From an uncultured Marivita sp. (GTDB taxonomy: Bacteria; Pseudomonadota; Alphaproteobacteria; Rhodobacterales; Rhodobacteraceae): a stretch of DNA of 64,000 bases. The position numbers were made by a program, and so were the translations under genes. Shown piece after piece: positions 1 to 8,079 of the stretch. A model generated the notes under the pieces. The model was not told the origin of the DNA, did not search any database, and saw only the letters and a program-made list of their open reading frames with translations. Positions within the stretch are counted from its first letter, which is position 1. Each line of letters starts with the position of its first letter. The stretch is taken from NCBI RefSeq assembly GCF_947488135.1, contig NZ_CANKYW010000001.1, positions 682,001-746,000 on the forward strand. The letters are read 5' to 3'.

Positions 1-2
1 TG

Positions 3-554
3 ACATTGGGCATCCCCGGTTCGGCCTCGACCGCCGTTCTTCTTGCCGCCTTCCTTCTTTGGGGGCTGCGGCCGGGGCCGCTCTTCATGGAGCAGAACCC
101 GGAGCTTGCCTGGGGTCTCATCGCGTCGATGTATCTGGGGAACATGGCGCTTCTGGCGATCAGCATTTTTGCGATCCCGCTCTTCGTGCAGATCATCAAG
201 GTGCCCTATCGCATTCTCGGGCCGACCGTCGTTGTGGTCTGCGCGCTTGGCACGTTCAGCGTGAACGCGTCTTTCGTGGAGCTTTACATCATGTTCGCCG
301 CGGGTATCGCGGGGTTCTTCATGCGGCTCTACGGGTTTTCCGCGGCTGCGCTGGTTCTGGCGCTTGTCCTCGGGCCGTTGGCCGAGGAAGCCTTGCGCCA
401 GACGCTCGCCATCTCGCGCGGGTCCTTCGCGATCTTCGTGGAGCGTCCCGCATCGCTCTGGATCATCGCGGTTACGGTTGTGCTGGTGGTGTGTCTGCCC
501 TTGCTCAACCGGTTCGGCGCCAAGGCGCAGGCGGCACGGAAGTCCGGGGTGTAG
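3..554 (+). CDS. tctA: Tripartite tricarboxylate transporter permease, TctA family (C-terminal part)
   Basis: This is the large membrane permease of a TTT-type secondary transporter, which takes up carboxylates delivered by a periplasmic TctC-type protein. The frame is open at the first base of the window, so only about the last 183 residues are seen. They begin with TLGIPGSASTAV, the Gly-Ile-Pro-Gly signature of the TctA family, and continue with about five hydrophobic membrane segments and a short basic tail. TctA proteins are usually about 500 residues long, so roughly 300 residues lie upstream. The dehydrogenase gene starts 1 base after the stop codon, so the two are co-transcribed. The substrate cannot be read from the sequence; the MatB-like synthetase nearby makes malonate or a related dicarboxylate a reasonable guess. 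Confidence 0.88.
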   Translation, partial: TLGIPGSASTAVLLAAFLLWGLRPGPLFMEQNPELAWGLIASMYLGNMALLAISIFAIPLFVQIIKVPYRILGPTVVVVCALGTFSVNASFVELYIMFAAGIAGFFMRLYGFSAAALVLALVLGPLAEEALRQTLAISRGSFAIFVERPASLWIIAVTVVLVVCLPLLNRFGAKAQAARKSGV

Positions 555-555
555 G

Positions 556-1575
556 ATGCAGATATCTGTCGAGGCGGCGCGCGATCTTGCCGTAGCTGCA
601 TTTTGCCGCCTTGGTGTGAGGCATGACGATGCGGTGACTGCGGCGGACCCGCTCGTCCTGACCGAGATGATGGGTCTTCCCACCCATGGTCTGAGCCGTG
701 TCATCACTTATTGCGACCGCATCAAGGCAGGGGGCATTGACCCTGACGCGGTGATCGAGGTGCGCGCCCCGACACTCGCGCTGCGTCATGTCGACGGGCA
801 CGACGGGCTGGGGCCCGTCACCGCGATGCGCTGCGTGACCGAGGCGCAGGCGGCGGCGCGTGCGGCCGGGGTCGGCGCGGTGTTCGTGCGTGGCGCGACC
901 CATGTGGGTGCGCTTGTCCCCTATCTCTGGCACGCGACGCAATCGGGCTGTGCCGCTGTCATCACCACCGCAACCGCCCCGATGATCGCACCCGCCGGTG
1001 GGCGGGAGGCGTTGATCGGCAACAATCCCATCGGGATCGGTGTGCCGATCGAGGGGCGGGACCCCGTGCTTCTGGACATGGCGCTGTCGATGGTGTCGCG
1101 GTCGCGCGTCCGTGCTGCGCGCGATGCGGGCCGGGAAATCCCGAGCGACTGGGCGCTCGATGCGAGCGGCCATCCGACGACAGATCCGAAAGCCGCGCTG
1201 GAGGGCGTGTTGCAGGCCATCGGCGGCCCGAAGGGTGCGAACCTGTCCCTTTGTCTTGACCTTTTTGCGGCAAGCCTTGGAGGCGGCAAACTGCTGGGCC
1301 GGATCGCGGACCAGCATAAGGACCCGTCGCGTCGTCAGGGGTTCAGCATGATGTTCCTGCTGGTCGATCAAACCGCGCTGCGCGACATCGCCGAACCGGA
1401 TGCAAATGTCAGGGACGCCTTGGATCAGGTCGAACAGAGCGCCCCCGCCGACCCGGACAAACCAGTGCGTTTGCCCGGAGCGCGTGCTGTGGCGGCGATG
1501 CGAGAGGCAGAGCAGCGCGGGCTTTCCGTGCCCGCGCCGCTGTTGGATCAACTGAAAAGCCTGGCAGGCGCTTAG
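556..1575 (+). CDS. Ldh family NAD(P)-dependent oxidoreductase (malate/L-lactate/sulfolactate dehydrogenase fold)
   Basis: A 339-residue member of the Ldh_2 family, which oxidises 2-hydroxy acids (L-malate, L-lactate, 3-sulfolactate, ureidoglycolate) or reduces 2-keto acids with NAD(P). The diagnostic features are LPTHGLSR near residues 38-45, with the family's catalytic His, a glycine-rich IGNNPIGIGVP stretch near residue 156, and ending motifs typical of the fold. I chose the ATG at 556, directly after the tctA stop, because the homologous N-terminus (QISVEAARDL) begins there; a longer open frame upstream only overlaps tctA. The 3' end overlaps the stop of the convergent thioesterase gene by 4 bases. 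The substrate is unknown; co-transcription with a TTT permease suggests that an imported hydroxy acid is oxidised here. Confidence 0.82.
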   Translation: MQISVEAARDLAVAAFCRLGVRHDDAVTAADPLVLTEMMGLPTHGLSRVITYCDRIKAGGIDPDAVIEVRAPTLALRHVDGHDGLGPVTAMRCVTEAQAAARAAGVGAVFVRGATHVGALVPYLWHATQSGCAAVITTATAPMIAPAGGREALIGNNPIGIGVPIEGRDPVLLDMALSMVSRSRVRAARDAGREIPSDWALDASGHPTTDPKAALEGVLQAIGGPKGANLSLCLDLFAASLGGGKLLGRIADQHKDPSRRQGFSMMFLLVDQTALRDIAEPDANVRDALDQVEQSAPADPDKPVRLPGARAVAAMREAEQRGLSVPAPLLDQLKSLAGA

Positions 1576-2036
1576 GGCATCTTCCACGTCGCGGTGGCGA
1601 CAGCGGCCAGTTTGCCCTGATCGTCCCACATGCGGCTTTCCATGAACGAGATCGACCGCCCGCGTTTCAGGAAGCGGCCTTCACAGGTCACGCGGCCCTG
1701 CATGATGGGGCGCATGAATTGCAGCTTCATCTCGATGGTGGCACCGGGGCCCTGGATCTTGTTGACCAGATGCCCCATCGAAATATCCATCGCCGCGGCC
1801 ATCGCGCCACCGTGCAGCGATCCTTGCGGGTTACGCAGCATGTCGGTCATCTCGAAGCTGACGCGGCAGGTTTCCTTGTCGGCATCCGCAGCATCCGCCG
1901 GCAGGTATTCGAATTCCAGCCCGAGAAACCGGGCCAGAAAGAACTTTTCGAACGCCTGTTCGTGGTCGCTCAGGGCGGTGTCGAAATGCGCGCGCGCCTG
2001 ATCCGCGTCGATCTTCTTTGGAGAAGCACTGGACAT
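1572..2036 (-). CDS. PaaI-like hotdog-fold acyl-CoA thioesterase
   Basis: A 154-residue single hotdog-domain protein. The segment NPQGSLHGGAMAAAMDISMG (about residues 70-90) matches the HGG signature of the PaaI/4HBT thioesterase superfamily, which hydrolyses acyl-CoA thioesters. The ATG at 2036 overlaps the TGA of the crotonase gene by one base; a GTG one codon upstream is the alternative start. It is the last gene of a leftward set of CoA-transferase, crotonase-fold protein and thioesterase. It probably releases CoA from a product or a dead-end intermediate of that pathway. The acyl chain specificity is not readable. Confidence 0.8.
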   Translation of the reverse strand: MSSASPKKIDADQARAHFDTALSDHEQAFEKFFLARFLGLEFEYLPADAADADKETCRVSFEMTDMLRNPQGSLHGGAMAAAMDISMGHLVNKIQGPGATIEMKLQFMRPIMQGRVTCEGRFLKRGRSISFMESRMWDDQGKLAAVATATWKMP

Positions 2037-2821
2037 CACGCGCCCACGAAGTTGGGCTTGCGCTTTTCCATGAACGCCTTGCGGCCTTCTTTGTAATCCT
2101 CGCTTTCAAAGCAGGCCTGCACCCGGCGCGCGCACTCATCGAGATCGGTTTCGCTTTCGGGGGCGACGATCTGGCTGACGATGTATTTCACCGAATTCAC
2201 CGTCATAGGCGCATTGGCGGCGATCATCTGCGCGGTTTCCTCGGCGACCTGTCCGACCTGATCGTCCGGCACGACGCGGTTGACCAACCCCATGTCTTTC
2301 GCCTCGGCCGATGTGAACCGACGGGCGGTGAAGAAGATTTCCTTCGCAAAAGCCGGGCCGACGACGTTTACCAACCGGTTGATGCCCTGATAACCATATC
2401 CCAACCCGAGCTTTGCCGCCGGGACCGCGAATTGCGAGCTTTCGCCGCAAATCCGCAGATCGCAACTCAGCGAAAGAGCGACACCGCCGCCGATGCAGAA
2501 ACCGTCGATCTGGGCGATGGTGGGTTTCGGGAAATCCTCGATGATGTCGTAGACCCGCTTGGTCGTCGCGTTGTAATGCGCCACCGCTTCGGTGCTGGCA
2601 CGTTCGGTTTCGAATTTCGAGATATCCGCGCCGGACACGAAGGCTTTGCCGCCCGCGCCAGAAAGGATCAGGATGCGCACGCTGTCATCCTCGGCAAATC
2701 GTTTGGCGGCGGCTTCCACCGCCTCCCACATCTCGAGCGACACGGCGTTGCGCTTTTCCGGCTGGTTGAAGATGATCCGGGCGATATCGCCGGATTGCTC
2801 TGTGATGATCTTGTCGGTCAT
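2036..2821 (-). CDS. Crotonase-superfamily (enoyl-CoA hydratase/isomerase fold) protein lacking both hydratase glutamates
   Basis: A 261-residue crotonase-fold protein. The oxyanion-hole loop SGADI (residues 63-67) and the second one FCIGGG (108-113) are intact, so it should bind an acyl-CoA and stabilise an enolate. The two catalytic Glu of true enoyl-CoA hydratases (rat Glu144 and Glu164) correspond to Ala115 in GGGVAL and Ala135 in FAVPAAKLG, so simple hydration is unlikely. The following KLGLGYGYQG segment puts a Tyr (142) where E. coli methylmalonyl-CoA decarboxylase (YgfG/ScpB) has its active-site Tyr. The family function I infer is therefore decarboxylation or isomerisation of an acyl-CoA. 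The ATG at 2821 was chosen because the fold begins there; upstream codons of the frame lie in the spacer. It sits between a class III CoA-transferase and a thioesterase. Confidence 0.75.
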   Translation of the reverse strand: MTDKIITEQSGDIARIIFNQPEKRNAVSLEMWEAVEAAAKRFAEDDSVRILILSGAGGKAFVSGADISKFETERASTEAVAHYNATTKRVYDIIEDFPKPTIAQIDGFCIGGGVALSLSCDLRICGESSQFAVPAAKLGLGYGYQGINRLVNVVGPAFAKEIFFTARRFTSAEAKDMGLVNRVVPDDQVGQVAEETAQMIAANAPMTVNSVKYIVSQIVAPESETDLDECARRVQACFESEDYKEGRKAFMEKRKPNFVGA

Positions 2822-2844
2822 GGGATATGCTTTCTTCGTTGTCG

Positions 2845-4059
2845 TCAGATGGCGCCGGAGGCTTTCATCTCGGCGATCTCGGTGTCCGAGAACCCGATTT
2901 CGGCAAGTATTTCGCTGTTGTGCTGGCCCGCTGTCGGGGGCGGCGTGGCAATGTGGCTGGGTGTGCGGCTCATCAGAATGGGCTGACCGACCAGTTCGGT
3001 GGCACCGCGTTCCTGGCTGACGACGGGCTGGGCCAGGCCGAGGTGACGCACCTGTGGTTCGGCAAAGACCTGTCCGATGTCGTTGATCTCGCCTGCGGGC
3101 ACGCCCGCCTTGGTCAGCCGTTCGATCCAATGCGCCGTGGTTTCATGTTGCAGGATGTCTTCGATCTCTGCGCCAAGCGCGTCGCGGTTTTCCGAGCGCG
3201 CCGGTGGCGTCGCGTAGCGATCGTCGGTGAGCCAGTCCTCGCGGCCAAGGGTCTTGGCGAAATTCGTCCAGATGTTGTTTCCGGTGACGGCGATGTTCAT
3301 GAACCCGTCGGAGGTGCGGAACACGCCTGTGGGAATCGAGGTCGGGTGGTTGTTGCCCGCCTGTTTTGGAACCTCGCCATCCATCAGGTAACGCGCCGCC
3401 TGGAAATCGAGCATGAAGACCTGCGCCTGCAACAAAGAGGTCTGGATCCATTGGCCTTTGCCCGATTTCGCCCGCTCGAACAGGGCGATCAGGATGCCCT
3501 GCGCGGCAAACAGACCGGCGCAGAGATCGGCGATGGGAATGCCGACACGCATCGGGCCTTCGCCGGGTTTGCCAGTGATCGACATGAGTCCACCCATGCC
3601 TTGTGCGATCTGGTCGAAACCGGGACGGTCGGCCAGTGGCCCGTCCTGACCAAACCCCGAGATGGACGCATAGATCAGACCAGGGTTGGTTTTGGACAGG
3701 GTATCATAGTCGATGCCAAGGCGCTTTTTCACGCCGGGGCGGAAGTTCTCGACGATGATGTCGGCGGTATCCGCCAGCTTCCGAAACGCGGCGATCCCGG
3801 CCTCGCTTTTGAGGTCCAGCGTCAGGCTGCGCTTGTTGCGGTGCAGGTTCTGGAAATCGGGGCCTGAACGGGGGCCGCCGAATTGCGCGGTGTCGACTGG
3901 CGCTTCGATCTTGATGACATCGGCCCCCCAATCGGCGAACTGGCGTACGCAGGTCGGGCCGGATCGCACGCGTGTCAGGTCCAGAACGCGCAGCCCTTGC
4001 AATGCGGTGCTGGGAGGCGCGTCGACTTCAGATTCGAAAGAGCGGTCCGACTGTTCCAT
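2845..4059 (-). CDS. CaiB/BaiF (class III) CoA-transferase
   Basis: A 404-residue family III CoA-transferase, which moves CoA between a donor acyl-CoA and a free carboxylic acid through an aspartyl-CoA thioester. Visible features are the N-terminal RVLDLTRVRSGP motif (24-35), ADVIKIE (46-52), LHRNKRSLTLDL (72-83), ENFRPG (104-109) and IADLCAG, in which Asp178 is the expected catalytic Asp. The length fits the family. The ATG at 4059 is preceded by AGGAAG at a good distance. It is the first gene of the leftward set and is read divergently from the GntR regulator across a 116-base spacer full of inverted repeats, so it is the probable regulated target. The donor and acceptor acids are unknown; malonate or another dicarboxylate is an inference from the MatB neighbour. 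Confidence 0.87.
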   Translation of the reverse strand: MEQSDRSFESEVDAPPSTALQGLRVLDLTRVRSGPTCVRQFADWGADVIKIEAPVDTAQFGGPRSGPDFQNLHRNKRSLTLDLKSEAGIAAFRKLADTADIIVENFRPGVKKRLGIDYDTLSKTNPGLIYASISGFGQDGPLADRPGFDQIAQGMGGLMSITGKPGEGPMRVGIPIADLCAGLFAAQGILIALFERAKSGKGQWIQTSLLQAQVFMLDFQAARYLMDGEVPKQAGNNHPTSIPTGVFRTSDGFMNIAVTGNNIWTNFAKTLGREDWLTDDRYATPPARSENRDALGAEIEDILQHETTAHWIERLTKAGVPAGEINDIGQVFAEPQVRHLGLAQPVVSQERGATELVGQPILMSRTPSHIATPPPTAGQHNSEILAEIGFSDTEIAEMKASGAI

Positions 4060-4072
4060 TTTACTTCCTGCA

Positions 4073-4141
4073 ATGGTTGTAAATCTGATATTGGATAAGA
4101 CAGTTCTCATCAAATGACAACCATATGTTGATTGTTGACAA
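4073..4141. promoter_or_regulatory. Inverted repeats in the divergent CoA-transferase/GntR promoter region (candidate GntR operators)
   Basis: The spacer holds a perfect 8-base inverted repeat, ATGGTTGT at 4073-4080 and ACAACCAT at 4117-4124, and a compact TTGT-TG-ACAA palindrome at 4132-4141. The second overlaps a TTGACA hexamer (4135-4140) that could be the -35 element for the regulator gene. On the other strand, TTGTCA followed 17 bases later by TATCCA could serve the CoA-transferase gene. TTGT-N2-ACAA resembles the operator core of FCD-type GntR regulators. Binding is an inference. Confidence 0.5.
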
Positions 4142-4175
4142 AATAAACCGGGTCGCAGAAAAAAGGCACATGAAC

Positions 4176-4865
4176 ATGAAGGCAAGACTGATCGGAGTAG
4201 GGCGGGCGACACTGGCCCAGGAGGCGCGTGCCGAGATCGAACGCATGATCACCGAGGGCGAGCTGAAGGCCGGAGAAAAGCTGAACGAGCTCGACCTCTC
4301 CATCGTCATGGGGGTCAGCCGCGGCACCGTGCGCGAGGCGATCCGATCGCTTGCCGGGTCAGGGCTGGTCGATCTGATCGCAAACCGCGGCGCGTTCGTT
4401 CACGAGACCACGCTCGCCGAGGTGCAGAACCTCTATGAGCTGCGCGGCGCGATCTTCGCGATGGCCTGCGGCGCGGCCGCCAGACGCTTTGCCGCCGGTG
4501 AAGAGCGCGGGTTGGCCGAAGCACTGTCCCGGAACATCGAGAAGATGGACGCGGCGCGCGAGACCGATGATCAATCGACCTATTACGCGCTGAACATCGA
4601 ATTTCATGACTTGCTGATGGCGGCGGCGGACAATCCGAAGGCGAAGGCCGTCTACGACAACATCAAGCGCGAAATGCACCTGTTCCGCCGCAAGGGCCTT
4701 TCGCTCGCCTCGAACATCGCGCGTTCCCTCGACGAACACCGCGTCATTGCCGATGCCGTGACCGCCGGAGATGAAGCCGCGGCAAGGGATGCCGCCAATG
4801 AGCACATCCGCCGGGGCTTCGACCGCTACATGACGATCGCCGCGCGCGATCGGCAAACCGGATAG
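4176..4865 (+). CDS. GntR family transcriptional regulator, FadR/FCD subfamily
   Basis: A 229-residue one-component regulator. The N-terminal winged helix (about residues 8-75) contains the helix-turn-helix SIVMGVSRGTVREAIRSL, and the C-terminal FCD effector domain keeps the metal/ligand residues of NIEFHDLL, the His of DEHRVIADAV and the His of ANEHIRRG. I chose the ATG at 4176 because AAAAGG lies 9 bases upstream; ATGs at 4125 and 4170 are alternatives but the former has no ribosome-binding site and overlaps the operator region. It probably controls the divergent CoA-transferase genes and its own operon (matB-like and aldolase genes follow at 12 and 27 bases). MatR, the regulator of rhizobial malonate operons, is also a GntR protein, which fits the neighbourhood. 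Confidence 0.85.
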   Translation: MKARLIGVGRATLAQEARAEIERMITEGELKAGEKLNELDLSIVMGVSRGTVREAIRSLAGSGLVDLIANRGAFVHETTLAEVQNLYELRGAIFAMACGAAARRFAAGEERGLAEALSRNIEKMDAARETDDQSTYYALNIEFHDLLMAAADNPKAKAVYDNIKREMHLFRRKGLSLASNIARSLDEHRVIADAVTAGDEAAARDAANEHIRRGFDRYMTIAARDRQTG

Positions 4866-4877
4866 GAGACTTCCGCT

Positions 4878-6401
4878 TTGAGCAATCCGCTTTACGACGC
4901 CTTGATCGGCCCCCATCGCGGGCAGGGTACACCCTTTCTCTACATGCAGGACGGCACGGTTCAGACCCATGCCGAATTCGTCGATCTGGCCGGCCGCTAT
5001 GCCAGCGCGTTGGACCAGCTTGCGGTTGCCGCAGGGGACCGGGTCGCTGTTCACATCCAGAAATCCGCCGATGCGCTAGCGCTTTATGCGGGCTGCCTGC
5101 AAATCGGGGCCATCTATCTGCCGCTGAACACTGCCTATACCCCGACAGAACTGTCCTATTTCATCGCCGACAGCGACGCGTCGGTCTTTGTCTGCGATCC
5201 CGGCGAAAAGGACGCGGTCTCCAAGATCGCGCAGGACACCGGTGCGACGCTGATGACGATGGGCGCTTCGGGGGAGGGAACGCTCAAGGATTTGGCGCTG
5301 GATCAGCCGGTGCGCGAGGCCGTCGCGGCACGGGACTCGGACGACATCGCGGCGCTGCTCTACACCTCCGGCACAACCGGTCGGTCGAAGGGGGCCATGC
5401 TGACCCATCGCAACCTCTTGTCCAATGCAGAGGCGCTCGTCGACATCTGGCGGTTCACGGACAAAGACGTGCTGCTTCACGCCCTGCCGATCTTCCACAG
5501 CCACGGGCTGTTCGTTGCATCGAATGTCACGCTCCTCGCCGGTGGGTCGATGATCTGGCTGCCGAAATTCGATGCCGACACGGTGATCGCGCGCCTGCCA
5601 GAGGCGACCGCGATGATGGGCGTGCCGACCTTCTACACGCGGCTTCTGGACGACCCCCGCTTCGACCGGGCGCTGACCGAGCATATGCGCGTGTTCATCT
5701 CGGGCTCGGCTCCGCTTCTGGCGGAAACCCATGACCGGTTTGCGGCGCGCACCGGGCATCGCATCCTCGAGCGGTACGGAATGACGGAGACCAGCATGAA
5801 TACCTCCAACCCCTATGACGGCGACCGTCGTGCGGGAACGGTGGGCTTTCCCTTACCGGGCGTCGAGGCGAAAGTCTGCGATCCGAAGACGGGCGAAACC
5901 CTGCCCACGGGTGAGATCGGCGTTCTCGAAGTGCGCGGTCCAAATGTGTTCAAGGGCTATTGGAAGATGCCCGAGAAAACCGCCGAGGAATTGCGCGACG
6001 ACGGGTTCTTCATCACCGGTGACCTCGCGAAGATCGACGCGGACGGCTACATTTCGATCGTTGGACGCGGCAAGGACCTCATCATTTCCGGCGGCTACAA
6101 CATCTATCCCAAAGAGATCGAGATGTTTCTCGACGATCTGCCCGGCGTGCTTGAAAGCGCGGTTGTCGGCGCGCCGCATCCCGATTTCGGCGAGAGCGTC
6201 GTGGCGGTTCTCGTGCCCGAGGCCGGGGCCACGCTCGACATCGCCGCGATCGAAGCCGAGGTGAAAGACAAGCTCGCCGGGTTCAAGCGGCCGCGGCATT
6301 TCGAGGTCATGGAGGCCTTGCCGCGCAACACGATGGGCAAGGTCCAGAAGAATGAACTGCGCACGCGGTTCGACACAGTCTTCCAACCCTCACCGGCGTA
6401 A
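4878..6401 (+). CDS. matB: Malonyl-CoA synthetase (MatB-like AMP-forming acyl-CoA ligase)
   Basis: A 507-residue ANL-superfamily ligase, expected to convert malonate (or methylmalonate), ATP and CoA to the CoA thioester. Motifs in order: QKSADALALYAGCLQIGAIY near 58, the P-loop YTSGTTGRSKGAM (about 161-173), HALPIFHSHGLF (about 200), MMGVPTFYTRLL, ISGSAPLLAETH, LERYGMTETSMNTSNPYDGD (about 295-315), the hinge GRGKDLIISGG and the catalytic Lys in NTMGKVQK (about 487). The SMNTSNPYDGDR and PTFYTRLL segments are those I recall from Rhodopseudomonas and rhizobial MatB, so malonate is the best-supported substrate. The start is TTG at 4878, with GGAG 9 bases upstream; no ATG fits the N-terminus. It lies 12 bases after the GntR gene. 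Confidence 0.85.
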   Translation: MSNPLYDALIGPHRGQGTPFLYMQDGTVQTHAEFVDLAGRYASALDQLAVAAGDRVAVHIQKSADALALYAGCLQIGAIYLPLNTAYTPTELSYFIADSDASVFVCDPGEKDAVSKIAQDTGATLMTMGASGEGTLKDLALDQPVREAVAARDSDDIAALLYTSGTTGRSKGAMLTHRNLLSNAEALVDIWRFTDKDVLLHALPIFHSHGLFVASNVTLLAGGSMIWLPKFDADTVIARLPEATAMMGVPTFYTRLLDDPRFDRALTEHMRVFISGSAPLLAETHDRFAARTGHRILERYGMTETSMNTSNPYDGDRRAGTVGFPLPGVEAKVCDPKTGETLPTGEIGVLEVRGPNVFKGYWKMPEKTAEELRDDGFFITGDLAKIDADGYISIVGRGKDLIISGGYNIYPKEIEMFLDDLPGVLESAVVGAPHPDFGESVVAVLVPEAGATLDIAAIEAEVKDKLAGFKRPRHFEVMEALPRNTMGKVQKNELRTRFDTVFQPSPA

Positions 6402-6428
6402 CCTCTCGACATCTCAAAAGGACAGACA

Positions 6429-7355
6429 ATGCAGAACCTGTTTTCGGGCGTCCTGACGCCAGTGGTCACCCCGTTCACCGACGACCTGACACCATCGTCC
6501 GAGCGGCTCGTTGCTCAGTGCCGTTGGCTGCTTGAGCAGAAGGTCGGCCTCGCGATTTTCGGCACCAACAGTGAGGCGAACTCCCTCTCGGTGGAGGAAA
6601 AGATCGACCTGATGGAGGCGCTTGTCGACGCCGGGATAGACCCTGCGCGCATGATGCCAGGCACCGGATGCTGCGCGTTGACCGATTCCGTGCGTCTGAC
6701 CAAACGCGCGGTGGAGCTTGGGGCGGGCGGGGTGCTCATGCTGCCGCCGTTCTATTACAAGGGCGTTCCCGATGACGGGCTTTACCGCAATTATGCCGAG
6801 GTCATCGAACGAGTCGGCTCATCCGATCTGCGCATTTACCTTTACCACATCCCGCCGGTCGCGCAGGTGGGTCTGTCTCATGACCTGATCGAGCGCCTCG
6901 TGACGGCCTATCCGGGCACTGTCGTTGGCATCAAGGACAGCAGCGGCGACTGGGAGAACACCAAGGGCATGCTCGACCGGCAATGGGACGATTTCCAGGT
7001 CTTCGCGGGCAGCGAAACATTCCTTCTGCAAACGATGCAGGCGGGCGGTGCGGGCTGTATCTCGGCCACGGCCAACGTGAACCCGGGGGCGATCCACGAG
7101 CTTTATGCGAATTGGCAATCGGACAAGGCCCCCGCGATGCAGGACGCGCTGGATGCGACGCGCGCCATATTCCAATCCTACCCGATGATCCCCGCGCTCA
7201 AGGCCGCCGTGGCGCATTGGTCCGGCGACGACACCTGGCGCATGACCCGCCCGCCGCTCGAGCCTTTAAGCGACGAAGCGCGGGATGCCCTGATCTCGGA
7301 ATTGGACGCGTCTGGGTTCAAGATCGAGGGTTTGGCAAAGACACCTGTCGCCTAG
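6429..7355 (+). CDS. DapA-family class I aldolase/lyase (dihydrodipicolinate synthase fold, not DapA itself)
   Basis: A 308-residue TIM-barrel class I aldolase. The Schiff-base Lys is Lys169 in VVGIKDSSGDW and the active-site Tyr is Tyr139 in YLYHIPP. The DapA motif GTTGE reads GTNSE here (45-49), with Asn in place of the second Thr of the proton relay. It is therefore more likely one of the catabolic lyases of this family (cleaving a 4-hydroxy-2-oxo acid to pyruvate, or a related 2-oxo acid reaction) than lysine biosynthesis. GGACAGAC precedes the ATG. It is the last gene of the GntR-matB set, 27 bases after matB. The substrate is not determinable by reading. Confidence 0.78.
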   Translation: MQNLFSGVLTPVVTPFTDDLTPSSERLVAQCRWLLEQKVGLAIFGTNSEANSLSVEEKIDLMEALVDAGIDPARMMPGTGCCALTDSVRLTKRAVELGAGGVLMLPPFYYKGVPDDGLYRNYAEVIERVGSSDLRIYLYHIPPVAQVGLSHDLIERLVTAYPGTVVGIKDSSGDWENTKGMLDRQWDDFQVFAGSETFLLQTMQAGGAGCISATANVNPGAIHELYANWQSDKAPAMQDALDATRAIFQSYPMIPALKAAVAHWSGDDTWRMTRPPLEPLSDEARDALISELDASGFKIEGLAKTPVA

Positions 7356-7410
7356 CGGTTGATCGTGCGGCGAGACGTGGGTTCCGCTGCGGGTCGTGAA
7401 ACGCGATAGC

Positions 7411-8079
7411 CTACAGCGCCGAAACGCCGATCACGTAGGGGTGGGCCCATATCAGCAGGACAAAGGCGAGGACGCCCGCGCCGATGCGGAAGGACACGTC
7501 GCGGACCGATGCGGGTTTGTGAAACATCGGAGCGGCGCGGCGCGCGCTGTCGAGCGCGTGCCAGCGTTCCTGTCCCAACTCGCGGCGTTTGCGGCGGTCG
7601 ATCAGGCGTTGTCCGGCCAGGGCGAAACCGCCCAGCACGCCGAACAGGATGACATGCGCGAGGTCTCCGTTCGGGAGAAGGTGTAGGCCCGCCCAGAGGC
7701 CCAGACCAAGCAGGATCGGGTGGCGGTGCCAGCGGACGATGCCGGGGTAATCGGGGTCGAAGCGGTCGTTCCGGCGGCCTCCGAACGAAAACGGGTTGGG
7801 GCGCCCGATGCTGAGTGCGAGAAGCAGGCACACGGCGAGCATACCCAGATGAACGGCGTGACGCTGCCACGGGTATTGTGGCCAGAGCTGAACATAGGGC
7901 GCTTCGCTCGCCGCCCAGATCAGGAGCGACAACATCGCCAGGGACAGGATGGAGTAGCCGATCCCAAACCCGCGCGCGCCGACAAGGGCGGTGACGCGCG
8001 CCTTGACCGGCGGGCGCACCGGGATCGAGTGCGTGAGGAAGAACGCCACGAAGATCGCGGCGAAACCTGTCCAACTCAT
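7411..8079 (-). CDS. nnrU: NnrU family membrane protein
   Basis: A 222-residue integral membrane protein with about six hydrophobic segments. It starts MSWTGFAAIFVAFFLTHSIP and contains VRWHRHPILLGLGLWAGLHL (about 115-134), the conserved basic/His-rich region of NnrU. NnrU proteins are found beside nor and nir genes and are needed for full nitric oxide metabolism in Rhodobacter; their biochemical role is unknown, and the fold is related to isoprenylcysteine methyltransferases. Its ATG overlaps the nnrS stop as ATGA, so it is the last gene of the norC operon. It ends 55 bases from the convergent aldolase gene. Confidence 0.85.
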   Translation of the reverse strand: MSWTGFAAIFVAFFLTHSIPVRPPVKARVTALVGARGFGIGYSILSLAMLSLLIWAASEAPYVQLWPQYPWQRHAVHLGMLAVCLLLALSIGRPNPFSFGGRRNDRFDPDYPGIVRWHRHPILLGLGLWAGLHLLPNGDLAHVILFGVLGGFALAGQRLIDRRKRRELGQERWHALDSARRAAPMFHKPASVRDVSFRIGAGVLAFVLLIWAHPYVIGVSAL

